A stretch of DNA of 64,000 nt from Magnetospirillum sp. SS-4 (GTDB lineage: Bacteria; Pseudomonadota; Alphaproteobacteria; Rhodospirillales; Magnetospirillaceae): positions 23,484-87,483 of the forward strand of contig NZ_CACVCH010000049.1 in NCBI RefSeq assembly GCF_902729425.1, in the 5' to 3' direction. The notes beneath the pieces were generated by a model, which had not been told where the DNA came from, made no database searches, and worked only from the letters and a program-made list of their open reading frames with translations. The translations under genes and the position numbers were made by a program. Positions 53,500-62,336 of this stretch are shown here, one piece after another. Within the stretch, counting starts at the first letter, position 1; each line of letters starts with the position of its first letter.

Positions 53500-54456
53500 G
53501 TGACCACATCCTCCGCCAAACGGCCCCTGACCCTGGTGTTGGCCAGCCCACGCGGCTTTTGCGCCGGCGTCGACCGCGCCATCCACATCGTCGAGAAGGC
53601 GCTGGAGAAGTATGGCGCCCCGGTCTATGTCCGCCACGAGATCGTTCACAACCGCTTCGTGGTGGAATCGCTGGCGCGCAAGGGGGCGGTGTTCGTCGAG
53701 GAACTGAACGAGGTGCCCGACAGCGCGGCGGTGGTGTTCTCGGCCCACGGCGTGCCCAAGACCGTTCCGGCCGAGGCCGACCGGCGCGGCCTGACCTCGC
53801 TGGACGCCACCTGCCCGCTGGTGACCAAGGTCCACCGCGAGGCGGAGCTTCACCACGCCATGGGCCGCCAGATCATCATGATCGGCCATGCCGGCCATCC
53901 CGAGGTCATCGGCACCATCGGCCAGGTGCCGGACGGCGCCGTCCTGCTGGTGGGAACACCGGCCGAGGCCGAGGTGGTGCAGCCCCGCGATCCGTCCATG
54001 CTGGCCTACATCACCCAGACCACCTTGTCGGTGGACGACGCCGCCGCGGTGACCGAGGTGCTGAACCGCCGCTTTCCCGACATGGTCGGCCCCAAGCGGG
54101 AGGATATCTGCTACGCCACCACCAACCGGCAGGCGGCGGTCAAGACCATCGCGCCCCATTGCGAGGCGCTGATGGTGATAGGCTCGCCCAATTCCTCCAA
54201 CTCGTCGCGGCTGGTGGAAGTGGCGGCGCGGGCCGGTTGCGCCCGTTCGGTGCTGGTGCAGCGGGCGTCCGAGGTGGACTGGAGTCTGCTGGACGGCGTC
54301 AACCGGCTGGGGATCACCGCCGGCGCCTCGGCTCCGGAGATTCTGGTGGAGGAAGTGGTGGTCGCCGCCCGCGAACGCTTCGACGTCACCATAGAGGAGG
54401 TGCGGGTCACCACCGAGACGGTGACCTTCAAGCTGCCGCAGGCGTTGTCGGAATAG
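53500..54456 (+). CDS. ispH: 4-Hydroxy-3-methylbut-2-enyl diphosphate reductase (GTG start)
   Basis: IspH makes the final step of the MEP isoprenoid pathway, reducing HMBPP to IPP and DMAPP using a [4Fe-4S] cluster. The 318-residue protein has the three ligands: Cys in [13 protein letters not shown] (~20), Cys in [12 protein letters not shown] (~105) and Cys in [11 protein letters not shown] (~204). HGVP, TGHAGH-type IGHAGHPEV, and the [15 protein letters not shown] substrate loop are also present. GTG 53500 is chosen over TTG 53494 because AGAGG (53487-53491) is 8 bases from the former and only 2 from the latter. It begins the ispH-thrB-rnhA cluster typical of alphaproteobacteria. Confidence 0.95.
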   Translation: MTTSSAKRPLTLVLASPRGFCAGVDRAIHIVEKALEKYGAPVYVRHEIVHNRFVVESLARKGAVFVEELNEVPDSAAVVFSAHGVPKTVPAEADRRGLTSLDATCPLVTKVHREAELHHAMGRQIIMIGHAGHPEVIGTIGQVPDGAVLLVGTPAEAEVVQPRDPSMLAYITQTTLSVDDAAAVTEVLNRRFPDMVGPKREDICYATTNRQAAVKTIAPHCEALMVIGSPNSSNSSRLVEVAARAGCARSVLVQRASEVDWSLLDGVNRLGITAGASAPEILVEEVVVAARERFDVTIEEVRVTTETVTFKLPQALSE

Positions 54457-54491
54457 GGCGGAACTGATCCGGGGAGGGGGGAGCGCGACGG

Positions 54492-55454
54492 ATGGCGGTC
54501 TACACCGAGGTTTCCGACGACGAGCTGGAAGCGTTCGTCGCCGAGTACGACATTGGCCGGGTGATGTCTTGCAAGGGCATCGCCGAAGGCGTGGAAAACA
54601 CCAATTATCTGCTTCAGACCGACCGGACGTCCTACATCCTCACCCTTTACGAGCGGCGGGTGAATCCCGAGGAACTGCCCTTCTTCATCGGACTGATGGA
54701 TCATCTGGCCGCCCGCGGACTGGCCTGCCCCACTCCCATTCCCGGCCGGGACGGCGGCCGGCTGCGCACGCTGTGCGGCCGCCCCGCCGCCATCGTCAGC
54801 TTTCTCAAGGGGATGTGGCACCGCGCCATCACCCCCCATCATTGCGCCGAACTGGGGCCGGCCATGGCCGAGATGCACCTGAAGGGGGCCGATTTTCCCC
54901 TGACCCGGCGCAACAACCTGTCGGTGGAGGGCTGGCGGCCGCTGTTCGAGGCCATCCGTCCCCGCGCCGCCGAGATCAAGGACGATCTGGCCGACCTGAT
55001 CGCCGCCGAGCTGGATCACCTGGAGGCCAAGTGGCCCCGTGACCTGCCGGTGGGGCTGATCCATGCCGACCTGTTTCCCGATAACGTCTTTTTCCTGGCC
55101 GAGTCGCTGTCGGGCATCATCGACTTCTACTTCGCCTGCACCGACTTCCTGGCTTACGACATCGCCATCTGCCTCAACGCCTGGTGCTTCGAGCCCGACG
55201 GGGCGTTCAACGCCACCAAGGCCCGGGTGATGCTGAACGGCTATCGCCGGGTGCGGCCGCTGTCCGCCGACGAACTGACCGCCCTGCCGCTGCTGGCCAG
55301 GGGGGCCGCCATGCGCTTTTTGCTGACCCGCAGCTATGACTGGCTCAACACTCCGGCCGGCGCCCTGGTCAAGCGCAAGGACCCCCTAGAATATTATCGC
55401 AAGCTGGTGTTCCACCAGGGCATCGCCGGTCCTGGCCAATACGGCATCGAATGA
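54492..55454 (+). CDS. thrB: Homoserine kinase, aminoglycoside-phosphotransferase type
   Basis: ThrB phosphorylates homoserine in threonine synthesis. This 320-residue alphaproteobacterial form has the choline-kinase/APH fold, not the GHMP fold of E. coli ThrB. Motifs are [16 protein letters not shown] (nucleotide loop), [16 protein letters not shown], the catalytic [15 protein letters not shown] (the HxDxxxxN Brenner-type motif) and the metal-binding [22 protein letters not shown] 54492 follows a GGAG-rich stretch 10 bases upstream. It sits 35 bp after ispH. Confidence 0.94.
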   Translation: MAVYTEVSDDELEAFVAEYDIGRVMSCKGIAEGVENTNYLLQTDRTSYILTLYERRVNPEELPFFIGLMDHLAARGLACPTPIPGRDGGRLRTLCGRPAAIVSFLKGMWHRAITPHHCAELGPAMAEMHLKGADFPLTRRNNLSVEGWRPLFEAIRPRAAEIKDDLADLIAAELDHLEAKWPRDLPVGLIHADLFPDNVFFLAESLSGIIDFYFACTDFLAYDIAICLNAWCFEPDGAFNATKARVMLNGYRRVRPLSADELTALPLLARGAAMRFLLTRSYDWLNTPAGALVKRKDPLEYYRKLVFHQGIAGPGQYGIE

Positions 55455-55621
55455 GCGGATGCGCCCGCCCGGTCCTTAGATCTCGCATCGGTGAAACCGA
55501 TGCTGAGGCGATTGAGGGGGCGGGCCCGGAGCGGAGCGACTAGGCCGTTGAGGCCGCGCGCCTCGTGGCGCGGGAGCCAAGCGAGCGGATGCGAGCGCCC
55601 GGCGATTGAGGGACAGAAACT
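55455..55621 (+). repeat. Repeat- and hairpin-bearing spacer between thrB and rnhA
   Basis: This 167-bp gap inside an otherwise tight cluster contains two pairs of direct repeats: GAGCGGATGCG at 55453-55463 and 55583-55593, and GGCGATTGAGGG at 55507-55518 and 55601-55612. The first copy of each is followed by a hairpin: GCATCGGT/ACCGATGC at 55485-55503 (3-base loop), and CCGCGC/GCGCGG near 55554-55573. The second GAGGG serves as the rnhA ribosome binding site. It looks like an internally duplicated leader or an mRNA-processing element. Confidence 0.55.
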
Positions 55622-56065
55622 ATGACCGAAACCGTCCAGATCTTCACCGATGGCGCGTGCAGCGGCAATCCCGGCCCCGGCGGCTGGGGCGCCATCCTGC
55701 GCTTCAAGGGGGTCGAGAAGGAGTTGAAGGGCGGCGAGCCCCAGACCACCAACAACCGCATGGAGATGATGGCGGTTCTGGTGGCGCTGAACAGCTTGAC
55801 GCGACCCTGCGCCGTCGACCTCTATACCGACAGCCAGTATGTCATGAAGGGCGTGACGGAATGGCTGCGCGGCTGGAAGGCGCGCGGCTGGAAGACCGCC
55901 GACAGGAAGCCGGTCAAGAACGAGGACCTGTGGCGGGCGCTGGACGAGGCGGTGTCGCGCCATCGCGTGTCGTGGCACTGGGTCAAGGGCCATGCCGGTC
56001 ATGTCGAGAACGAGCGCGCCGACCAGCTGGCCCGCGACGGCATCGCCGCCATTCGCGCCGGATAG
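55622..56065 (+). CDS. rnhA: Ribonuclease HI
   Basis: RNase HI degrades the RNA strand of RNA-DNA hybrids (R-loops, Okazaki primers). The 147-residue protein has the carboxylate tetrad: Asp in [17 protein letters not shown] (Asp8-9 region), Glu in [12 protein letters not shown], Asp in [11 protein letters not shown] and Asp in [15 protein letters not shown], with the catalytic-loop histidine. The basic protrusion [20 protein letters not shown] (handle) is the E. coli-like type. GAGGGA lies about 7 bases before ATG 55622. Confidence 0.97.
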   Translation: MTETVQIFTDGACSGNPGPGGWGAILRFKGVEKELKGGEPQTTNNRMEMMAVLVALNSLTRPCAVDLYTDSQYVMKGVTEWLRGWKARGWKTADRKPVKNEDLWRALDEAVSRHRVSWHWVKGHAGHVENERADQLARDGIAAIRAG

Positions 56066-56113
56066 GGCGCCGCACTCGGGTGGATACCGATGGTCTAGTC
56101 CTTCCCGGCGTGA

Positions 56114-56143
56114 TTGCGGATGGCGGAAAAAGTCTGCTATAGA
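56114..56143 (+). promoter_or_regulatory. Promoter of the leader-peptide/GGDEF gene
   Basis: TTGCGG (56114-56119) and TATAGA (56138-56143) are 18 bases apart. The predicted transcript starts near 56150 and carries a ~78-nt leader before the short peptide ORF at 56228. Confidence 0.55.
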
Positions 56144-56227
56144 CGTGATGGGATATCCGCCTGCCGCCTTGGGAGGGGCGTCATGCGGACGGGGAGCCAC
56201 TCGCAAGAGCAGCGGAGGGGGGCTACC

Positions 56228-56260
56228 ATGAACCTTGCATATTCGTGTGCGGTCACATGA
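56228..56260 (+). CDS. Ten-residue leader peptide coupled to the GGDEF gene
   Basis: A short ORF (MNLAYSCAVT) begins at ATG 56228 behind a GGAGGGG-rich ribosome binding site. Its TGA (56258-56260) overlaps the next gene's ATG 56257 as ATGA. The downstream gene has no Shine-Dalgarno of its own, so its translation probably depends on ribosomes finishing this peptide. It is too short to judge by homology; it may be a translational-coupling leader. Confidence 0.5.
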   Translation: MNLAYSCAVT

Positions 56261-57531
56261 TTGATGTCGATCTCGGCGGGCTGGCCAGCGTGCTGGAGGA
56301 CAGCCCGGTGGGCGTGTCCATTTCGCGGCGCCGCGACGGCACCATCGTCTTCGCCAACCACACCTTCTGCGATCTGGTCGGCGTGGCCCGCCAGGCGGTG
56401 GTGGGGTCCACCGCCCGCTCGTATTACGTGGACGACCAGCAGCGCACGGCGGTGATCAAGCATCTGATGCGCCACGGCAGCGTCGACAATGCCGAGGTGC
56501 AGTTCCGCCGCGCCGACGGCAGCCCGTTCTGGACCTTGCTGACCATCCGCGAGACCACCTATTCCGGCGAACTGGTCAATCTCGCCTGGGTCTACGACAT
56601 CACCGAGCGCAAGACTTCGGAGGAACGGCTGCAACTGGCCGCCAAGGTGGTCGAGACCGCCAACGAAGGCATCATGATCACCAACGCCGACGCGGTGATC
56701 GAGGCGGTCAACACCGCCTTCACCCGCATCACCGGCTTTTCCCCCGACGAAGCCATCGGCAACAAGCCCAATATCCTCAAGTCCGGCCGCCACGACACCG
56801 ACTTCTATCGCGACATGTGGCGATCCCTGCTGGAGGCCGGCCAGTGGCAGGGCGAGGTCTGGAACCGCCGCAAATCCGGCGAAGTGTTCATCGAATGGCT
56901 GTCCATCGCCACTGTCCGCGACGCCTCGGGCAATGTCTCGCACATGCTGGGCGTGTTCTCGGACATCACGGCGCGCAAGGAGGACGAGGAGCAGGTGTGG
57001 CGGCAGGCCAATTTCGACGCCTTGACCGGCCTGCCCAACCGGTCGCTGTTTCTCGACCGTCTCGGCCAGGCCATCAAGGCGGGGCGGCGCGACCGCACCC
57101 GTTTCGCCCTGCTGTTCATCGACCTGGACGGGTTCAAGGCGGTCAACGACACCTTCGGCCACGCCAACGGCGATCTGCTGTTGCAGGAGGCGGCGGCGCG
57201 GCTGCTGCTGTCGGTGCGGTCCTCCGACACGGTGGCGCGGCTGTCGGGCGATGAATTCACCGTCATCTTGCACGACGTCGACGGTCGCGACGAGGTGGCG
57301 GTGGTCGCGGCCAAGATGGTGGGGCGTCTGGCCGAGCCGTTCGATCTCGACGGTCAGCAGGCCAGCGTCCAGGCCAGCATCGGCATCGCCTTGTTTCCCG
57401 ACGACGCCGACGACGCGGCGGTGCTGATCCGTCTGGCGGACCGGGCCATGTACGGGGTCAAGGGATCGGGCAAGAACAATTTCGGCTTCCACCAGATGCC
57501 GGAACGGCTGGTCTATCCACTCGACGGCTGA
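56257..57531 (+). CDS. PAS-PAS-GGDEF diguanylate cyclase-like protein
   Basis: This 424-residue cytoplasmic signalling protein has two PAS domains (about 8-125, VLEDSPVGVSISRRRDGTIVFAN; and about 135-250, VVETANEGIMITNADAVIEAVN with the PAC tail GVFSDITARKEDEEQ) and a C-terminal GGDEF domain (about 255-415, DALTGLPNRSLFLDRL, FIDLDGFKAVNDTFGHANGD). The active-site motif is SGDEF instead of GGDEF, with the I-site RSSD five residues before; SGDEF variants can be active. The NDTFGH and D-L-D metal residues are intact. ATG 56257 lies in an ATGA overlap with the leader peptide. It ends 19 bp inside the convergent cation-efflux gene. Confidence 0.88.
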   Translation: MIDVDLGGLASVLEDSPVGVSISRRRDGTIVFANHTFCDLVGVARQAVVGSTARSYYVDDQQRTAVIKHLMRHGSVDNAEVQFRRADGSPFWTLLTIRETTYSGELVNLAWVYDITERKTSEERLQLAAKVVETANEGIMITNADAVIEAVNTAFTRITGFSPDEAIGNKPNILKSGRHDTDFYRDMWRSLLEAGQWQGEVWNRRKSGEVFIEWLSIATVRDASGNVSHMLGVFSDITARKEDEEQVWRQANFDALTGLPNRSLFLDRLGQAIKAGRRDRTRFALLFIDLDGFKAVNDTFGHANGDLLLQEAAARLLLSVRSSDTVARLSGDEFTVILHDVDGRDEVAVVAAKMVGRLAEPFDLDGQQASVQASIGIALFPDDADDAAVLIRLADRAMYGVKGSGKNNFGFHQMPERLVYPLDG

Positions 57532-58421
57532 TGGTCTTCCCGCAGGCCGGCCGGATCCTGGTGGATGATGACCTCGAAGCCCGGGAACTCGGCCTCGATG
57601 GCGTGTTCCACCTCGTCGGCGATGCGGTGGGCCTGAATCAGCGGCAGGTCGGCCGGCAGTTCCAGGTGTAGCTGGATGAAGCCCTGCCGGCCCGACGTGC
57701 GGGTTCTCAGATCGTGCATGCCCAGCACCTCGGGATTGGCGCGCACCACGGCGCGGATGCGGTCGCGCTCGGCGTCGGGCAGTTCGCGATCCATCAGGGT
57801 GTCGAGGGACGCGCGCATGATCCGCCAGGCGTTGACCATCAGCCAGCCGGCGATGGCCATGGCGAACAGCGGGTCGGCCAGGGTCCAGCCCCCCCACAGG
57901 GTCAGCAGCAGCGAGACGATGACGCTGGCATTGATCAGCAGATCACCGGCGTAGTGCAGCGAATCCGCCGATATGGCGGTGGACCGGGTCCGGGCGACGA
58001 CGTGGCGCTGGAACGTCACCAGGGCGGCGGTGGCGAGGATGGAGAACACCATCACCGCGATGCCCCATTCGCCGTGTTGCACCGGTTCCGGCCGGATGAC
58101 GCGGCCGCCGGCCTGGATCAGCAGCAATCCCCCCGAACCGGCGATGAAGGCCGCCTGTCCCAGCCCGGCCAGGGATTCCGCCTTGCCGTGGCCGAAGCCG
58201 TGGTCGTGGTCGGCCGGAATCAGGGCATGGCGGACCGCCATCAGGTTCAGCGCCGAGGCGGCGAGGTCCAGGACGGAATCGATCAAGGTGGACAACAGCG
58301 CTACCGAGCCGGTCGCCACCCATGCGGCCAGCTTTACCGCGATCAGCACCGTCGCCGTGGCGGTGGCGGCATAGGTGGCCAGCCGCATCAGCCGGGCGTG
58401 GTCGTCCGGGGCGGCGCTCAT
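57513..58421 (-). CDS. Cation-efflux (CDF) family transporter, FieF-like
   Basis: This 302-residue proton-driven exporter of divalent metals (Zn2+, Fe2+ or similar) has six transmembrane helices. The metal-binding motifs are [20 protein letters not shown] (HxxxD-type site with Asp) and [20 protein letters not shown], followed by [23 protein letters not shown] (second HxxxD). A C-terminal cytoplasmic domain of the ferredoxin-like fold ([37 protein letters not shown]) matches the CDF pattern. ATG 58421 overlaps pdxH by 4 bases. Metal specificity cannot be read from the sequence. Confidence 0.91.
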   Translation of the reverse strand: MSAAPDDHARLMRLATYAATATATVLIAVKLAAWVATGSVALLSTLIDSVLDLAASALNLMAVRHALIPADHDHGFGHGKAESLAGLGQAAFIAGSGGLLLIQAGGRVIRPEPVQHGEWGIAVMVFSILATAALVTFQRHVVARTRSTAISADSLHYAGDLLINASVIVSLLLTLWGGWTLADPLFAMAIAGWLMVNAWRIMRASLDTLMDRELPDAERDRIRAVVRANPEVLGMHDLRTRTSGRQGFIQLHLELPADLPLIQAHRIADEVEHAIEAEFPGFEVIIHQDPAGLREDHQPSSG

Positions 58422-59005
58422 GGGTAGAGATGCTCGACCCGCCATCCTCCGCTCTCCAGGATGTAGGCGAAACGGTCGTGCAGGCGGAACGGACGGTCCT
58501 GCCAGAACTCGACGCGGTCGGGCGCCAGGCGGAATCCCGACCAGTGGGGCGGGCGCGGCACCTTGCCGAGGCCGAAGCGGGCGCCGAACTCGGCCACCCG
58601 CTTTTCCAGTTCGAAGCGCCCGCCCAGCCGGCGCGATTGCAGCGATGCCCAGGCGCCGATCTGGCTGGCGCGGGCGCGGGTGGCGAAATACTCGTCGGCT
58701 TCGGCCTCGCCGACCGGGGTGATCGGGCCTTCGACCCGGATCTGGCGTCGCAGCGTCTTCCAGTGGAAGCACAGCGCCGCCATGGGATTGGCGGCCAGTT
58801 CGCGGGCCTTGCGGCTTTCCAGGTTGGTGTAGAACACGAATCCGGCCGGGTCGGCTCCCTTCAGCAGCACCATGCGGACGCTGGGCCGGCCCGAGGGGTC
58901 GCAGGTGGCCAGGGCCATGGCGTTGGGATCGTTGGGTTCGGCGGCTTCGGCCTCGGCCATCCACTCGTGGAACAGGGCAACGGGATCGGATGGGGGAACG
59001 GACAT
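58418..59005 (-). CDS. pdxH: Pyridoxamine 5'-phosphate oxidase
   Basis: PdxH oxidises pyridoxine or pyridoxamine 5'-phosphate to PLP using FMN. The 195-residue protein has [47 protein letters not shown] (FMN and substrate binding), [23 protein letters not shown] and the C-terminal [22 protein letters not shown]...WRVEHLYP, which is the classical PdxH ending. It is followed by the cation-efflux gene in an ATGA overlap. Confidence 0.96.
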   Translation of the reverse strand: MSVPPSDPVALFHEWMAEAEAAEPNDPNAMALATCDPSGRPSVRMVLLKGADPAGFVFYTNLESRKARELAANPMAALCFHWKTLRRQIRVEGPITPVGEAEADEYFATRARASQIGAWASLQSRRLGGRFELEKRVAEFGARFGLGKVPRPPHWSGFRLAPDRVEFWQDRPFRLHDRFAYILESGGWRVEHLYP

Positions 59006-59104
59006 CGGTCACCGGCGGGAAACGGGTTGAAGGGCTTGCATAAAAATGCCTCAATTCCACCTCATGTGATAGATGTTCCGCCGTTTCATCGCCGTGAGGC
59101 CGCC

Positions 59105-59575
59105 ATGTCGTCGCGTTTTCCCCCGATCCTGTCGTTCGTTGTCGCCTTGTCTTTGCTGACCGCCTGCGCCGAGGCGCCCAGCAAGCAGACCATGGGCACC
59201 GGCATCGGCGCCGTCGGCGGCGGCCTGCTGGGCAGCATGTTCGGAAGCGGCATCGGCCGGGCGGCGGCCACCGCCGCCGGCGGCCTGCTGGGGGCGTGGC
59301 TGGGCTCGGCCGCCGGCAAGTCGCTGGACAAGGCCGACAAGGAAAAGGCCGCCGAGGCCGCCGAGGCCGCTCATACCGCCTCGGTGGGCGACAAGGTGTC
59401 GTGGAGCAATCCCGATACCGGCAATTCAGGCAATGTCGCCGTTACCGGCGAATCCGTCGACGCGGCCGGCCGGCAATGCCGCGACTACACCTCGACCATC
59501 CGGGTGGACGGGAAGGACGAGGTGGTCAACGGCACCGCCTGCCGTCAGCCTGACGGCAGTTGGGCCGCGAAATAG
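59105..59575 (+). CDS. Glycine-zipper outer-membrane-type lipoprotein
   Basis: This is a 156-residue lipoprotein: signal peptide with lipobox LLTAC (Cys21). The mature part opens with a glycine-zipper double helix (GTGIGAVGGGLLGSMFGSGIGRAAATAAGGLLGAWLGSAAG, about 31-70), then a charged helix (DKADKEKAAEAAEAAH) and a C-terminal beta domain (SWSNPDTGNSGNVAVTGESV, CRDYTSTIRVDGKDEVVNGTACRQPDGSW) known from the 17-kDa surface antigen/RT0821-type family. The two cysteines of the C-terminal domain may bond. GAGG lies 5 bases before ATG 59105. Confidence 0.85.
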   Translation: MSSRFPPILSFVVALSLLTACAEAPSKQTMGTGIGAVGGGLLGSMFGSGIGRAAATAAGGLLGAWLGSAAGKSLDKADKEKAAEAAEAAHTASVGDKVSWSNPDTGNSGNVAVTGESVDAAGRQCRDYTSTIRVDGKDEVVNGTACRQPDGSWAAK

Positions 59576-59617
59576 CGGCTGGCCCGGGGTGGCGTTTACG
59601 GTCGCTTAACCCCCCGA

Positions 59618-59634
59618 TCCCCACACTGTGGGGA
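59618..59634 (+). promoter_or_regulatory. Palindrome overlapping the ACP start codon
   Basis: TCCCCACA and TGTGGGGA (59618-59625, 59627-59634) form a perfect 8-bp inverted repeat around one base. Its right arm holds the only plausible ribosome binding site (GGGG) and runs into the ATG at 59634. It could act as an operator or, in the mRNA, as a small structure hiding the start. Confidence 0.5.
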
Positions 59635-59873
59635 TGAGCACCCTGGACACCATCCGCACCCTGTTCCGCCAGAGCTTCGACCTGGAGGACGGGGCCGACG
59701 TGGACGACCTCGCCTATCGCGCCATACCGGGCTGGGACTCGGTCGGCCACATGCGCCTGATCGCGGCCCTGGAGACCGAGTTCGACCTCATGCTGGAGAC
59801 CGACGACGTGCTGGACATGAGCAGCTTCGCCAAGGCGCGGGAGATTCTCGGCAAGTACGGCGTCGCGGTATAG
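59634..59873 (+). CDS. Acyl carrier protein
   Basis: This 79-residue acyl-carrier-protein domain has the phosphopantetheine attachment serine at Ser36 (GWDSVGHM), with helix I (STLDTIRTLFRQSF) and helices II-III (MRLIAALETEFDLMLETDDVLDMSSFAKAREIL). It is not FabD-type housekeeping AcpP (motif DSLD) and so is a dedicated carrier. An ATG (59634) or GTG six bases upstream could start it. It is the first of four tightly linked genes with an acyl ligase, a LuxE-like and a LuxC-like protein, and probably carries the acyl group they act on. Confidence 0.88.
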   Translation: MSTLDTIRTLFRQSFDLEDGADVDDLAYRAIPGWDSVGHMRLIAALETEFDLMLETDDVLDMSSFAKAREILGKYGVAV

Positions 59874-59880
59874 GGCCGCC

Positions 59881-61266
59881 ATGATTTTCGGCCTCGATCG
59901 CCGTGGAAACGATCACCGGCCGGCGCTGCTGGACGCGGGGACCGGGGCATGTGTCGATTACGCCGAACTGAGCCGCCGGGTCGCCGCCGAGGCTACCCGG
60001 CTGCGAAATCTGGTCGGGCCGGGGCCGGCCTTGCTGATGATGCATCTGACCGCCGACGTGGACGCGGTGGCGTGCCATCTGGGGGCGTTGTCGGCCGGCA
60101 TGGCGGTGATGCCGCTGCCGCCCGGTCTGGAAGACGGCGGCGCCGCCGCCCTGATCGGGCGTTACCGTCCCGAACTGGTCCGTCGGCATGCCGGCGTCGA
60201 GGGCTACGAATTCCGCGACGGCTTCTGGCGCCGCGATGGGGACGTCCCGCCGCCGCTTCATCCCGGACTGGCCTTGCTGCTGTCCACCTCGGGCAGCAGC
60301 GGCAGCCCCAAATGCGTCCGCCTCGGCCGGGAGGCGGTGGAGGCCAATGCCCGCCAGATCGTCGCCGCCCTGGGGATCGGCCCTTCCGAGCGGGCGCCGA
60401 CATCGCTGCCGCTGTCCTATTCCTACGGTTTGTCGGTGCTGCACAGCCACCTCGCCGCCGGCGCCTCGGTGATCCTGACGTCGGACGGGGTCGCCGCTCG
60501 GCCGTTCTGGCAGGCGCTGGCCGGGCATGGCGCCACCTCGCTGGCGGGGGTTCCGGCCTCCTATCAGATGCTGTGCCGGCTCGACCTGGACAGTCTGGCG
60601 CCGCCCACTCTCAGGACCCTGACCCAGGCGGGCGGGGCCATGGCCCCGGCCCTGACCGGCCATTTCCACGCCTTTGCCGCCCGCCGGGGCGGACGCCTGT
60701 TCGTGATGTACGGCCAGACCGAGGCGGCCGCCCGCATCGCGGTGCTGCCGCCCGGGGATCTGCCCGGCCGTATCGGCGCCGCCGGACGGGCGGTGCCGGG
60801 GGGGACCCTGTCGGTCGATCCGGCCACCGGCCATGTCGTCTATCGCGGCCCCAACGTCATGATGGGCTATGCCGAAGGCCGCGCCGACCTGGGGCGGGGC
60901 GACGAATTGGGCGGCGTGCTCGATACCGGCGATCTCGGCCGGCTGGATGCCGACGGCACCTTGTGGATCACCGGCCGCGACCTGCGGATCGCCAAGATCG
61001 GCGGCCTGCGTCTCAACCTGGACGAGGTCGAGGAATGGGCGCAGGCGTTCGGCCATGCGGCGGCGATGGACGGCGGCGACTGGCTGGGGCTGGCGCTGGC
61101 GGCGGCCTCGCCGCCGGATCGGGCCGTCCGGCAAGACTTCGCCCGTCGGCTGGGGCTGCATTCGACGCAGGTGCGCTGGCTGGCGGTGGCGGCGCTGCCG
61201 CTTCTGTCCAGCGGCAAGACCGATCACCGGGCGCTGAAGGCCCTGCCCTGGGACGGCCGGCCATGA
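59881..61266 (+). CDS. AMP-dependent acyl ligase (acyl-CoA/ACP synthetase family)
   Basis: This 461-residue ANL-superfamily enzyme activates a carboxylic acid as acyl-AMP. Core motifs are in order: A3 LLSTSGSSGSPKCVRLG (~139-155), A5 MYGQTEAAARIAV (~278-290), A7-A8 TGDLGRLDADGTLWITGRDLRIAKIGGLRLNLDEVE, and the catalytic lysine A10 LLSSGKTDHRALK at the C-terminus. The protein is a little shorter than fatty acyl-CoA ligases (about 520). It starts 7 bases after the ACP gene and overlaps the LuxE-like gene by 4 bases. Loading the neighbouring ACP is the likely role. Confidence 0.88.
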   Translation: MIFGLDRRGNDHRPALLDAGTGACVDYAELSRRVAAEATRLRNLVGPGPALLMMHLTADVDAVACHLGALSAGMAVMPLPPGLEDGGAAALIGRYRPELVRRHAGVEGYEFRDGFWRRDGDVPPPLHPGLALLLSTSGSSGSPKCVRLGREAVEANARQIVAALGIGPSERAPTSLPLSYSYGLSVLHSHLAAGASVILTSDGVAARPFWQALAGHGATSLAGVPASYQMLCRLDLDSLAPPTLRTLTQAGGAMAPALTGHFHAFAARRGGRLFVMYGQTEAAARIAVLPPGDLPGRIGAAGRAVPGGTLSVDPATGHVVYRGPNVMMGYAEGRADLGRGDELGGVLDTGDLGRLDADGTLWITGRDLRIAKIGGLRLNLDEVEEWAQAFGHAAAMDGGDWLGLALAAASPPDRAVRQDFARRLGLHSTQVRWLAVAALPLLSSGKTDHRALKALPWDGRP

Positions 61267-62336
61267 CACCCGACCTGGTCCTGACGCTGCCGCCGTTCGG
61301 TCATGCCCAGGCCGACAAGGAATCGTGGCTGCGAGACGGGCTGGCGGCCCTGACGGCGCATCACCGCGCCGCCTGTCCCGCCTATGACCGCTGGGTTGGG
61401 GCGATGTTTCCCGGCGCGGGCGCGTCCGGCCGGGTGGCCGATCAGCCCTGGCTGCCGGTGGGGGTGTTCAAGACCCACATGCTGTCCAGCGTGCCGGAAC
61501 GCGACGTCGTCCGCATCCTGGCCAGCAGCGGCACCTCCGGGCAGGCGCCAAGCCGGGTGCCGCTGGACGCCGTCACCGCCGCCCGCCAGGCGCGGGCGCT
61601 GTCGGGGATCATGCCGGCGGTGCTGGGACGGCGGCGGCTGCCCATGCTGATTATCGACAACGAGGACTCGATCGCGTCGGGGGCGGCGCTGTCGGCGCGG
61701 GGGGCTGGCATCCTCGGCATGATGCCGTTCGGCCGTCACCACGCCTTCGCGCTGGACCGGGATCTGTCCTTGCGGCGGGAGGCGGTGGACGGTTTCCTGG
61801 ATCGCTGGGGCGGCGAGCCCTTCCTGGTGTTCGGCTTCACCTTCATGGTCTGGACCCATTTGCCGCCGGCGATGGCGGAACGGAAGGCGGCCCTGGCCAA
61901 CGCCATCCTGGTCCATGGCGGCGGCTGGAAGGCGCTGGCCGGGCAGGGGGTGGACAACGACGTCTTCAAGGCGGTGCTGCGGCGCGATGCCGGCCTGGAA
62001 CGGGCGGTGAGCTTCTACGGCATGGCCGAGCAGGTGGGCAGCGTGTTCCTGGAGGGCGACGACGGCCTGCTGCACGCCCCCGCCGCCGCCGACGTGATCA
62101 TCCGTGATCCGCGAACCTGGGACGAGGTTCCGGTCGGCGTGCCCGGCGTGATCCAGGTGGTGAGCCTGCTGCCCACCAGCTATCCTGGCCATTCCATCCT
62201 GACCGAGGACATGGGCGTGATCGAGACGGTGGATCGCGGTGAATGGAAGGGCAAGGCGTTCCGGGTGCTGGGGCGGGTTCCGCGCGCCGAGCCTCGGGGG
62301 TGCAGCGACGCCCTCGCCGCCGGGGGCGGGCGATGA
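61263..62336 (+). CDS. LuxE-like acyl-protein synthetase family protein
   Basis: This 357-residue protein resembles LuxE, which activates fatty acids and hands them to LuxC in the fatty-acid-reductase complex. The family's adenylation-like loop appears as ILASSGTSGQAPSRVPLD (~85-102), with LPMLIIDNEDSI, FLVFGFTFMVWTH, ILVHGGGWKAL and SFYGMAEQVGSVFLEGDDG, the last being a typical ANL/LuxE A5-like motif. It overlaps the ligase by 4 bases (ATGA) and the reductase by 4 bases. No luxA/luxB is nearby. The cassette may produce an aldehyde for modification. Confidence 0.8.
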   Translation: MTPDLVLTLPPFGHAQADKESWLRDGLAALTAHHRAACPAYDRWVGAMFPGAGASGRVADQPWLPVGVFKTHMLSSVPERDVVRILASSGTSGQAPSRVPLDAVTAARQARALSGIMPAVLGRRRLPMLIIDNEDSIASGAALSARGAGILGMMPFGRHHAFALDRDLSLRREAVDGFLDRWGGEPFLVFGFTFMVWTHLPPAMAERKAALANAILVHGGGWKALAGQGVDNDVFKAVLRRDAGLERAVSFYGMAEQVGSVFLEGDDGLLHAPAAADVIIRDPRTWDEVPVGVPGVIQVVSLLPTSYPGHSILTEDMGVIETVDRGEWKGKAFRVLGRVPRAEPRGCSDALAAGGGR

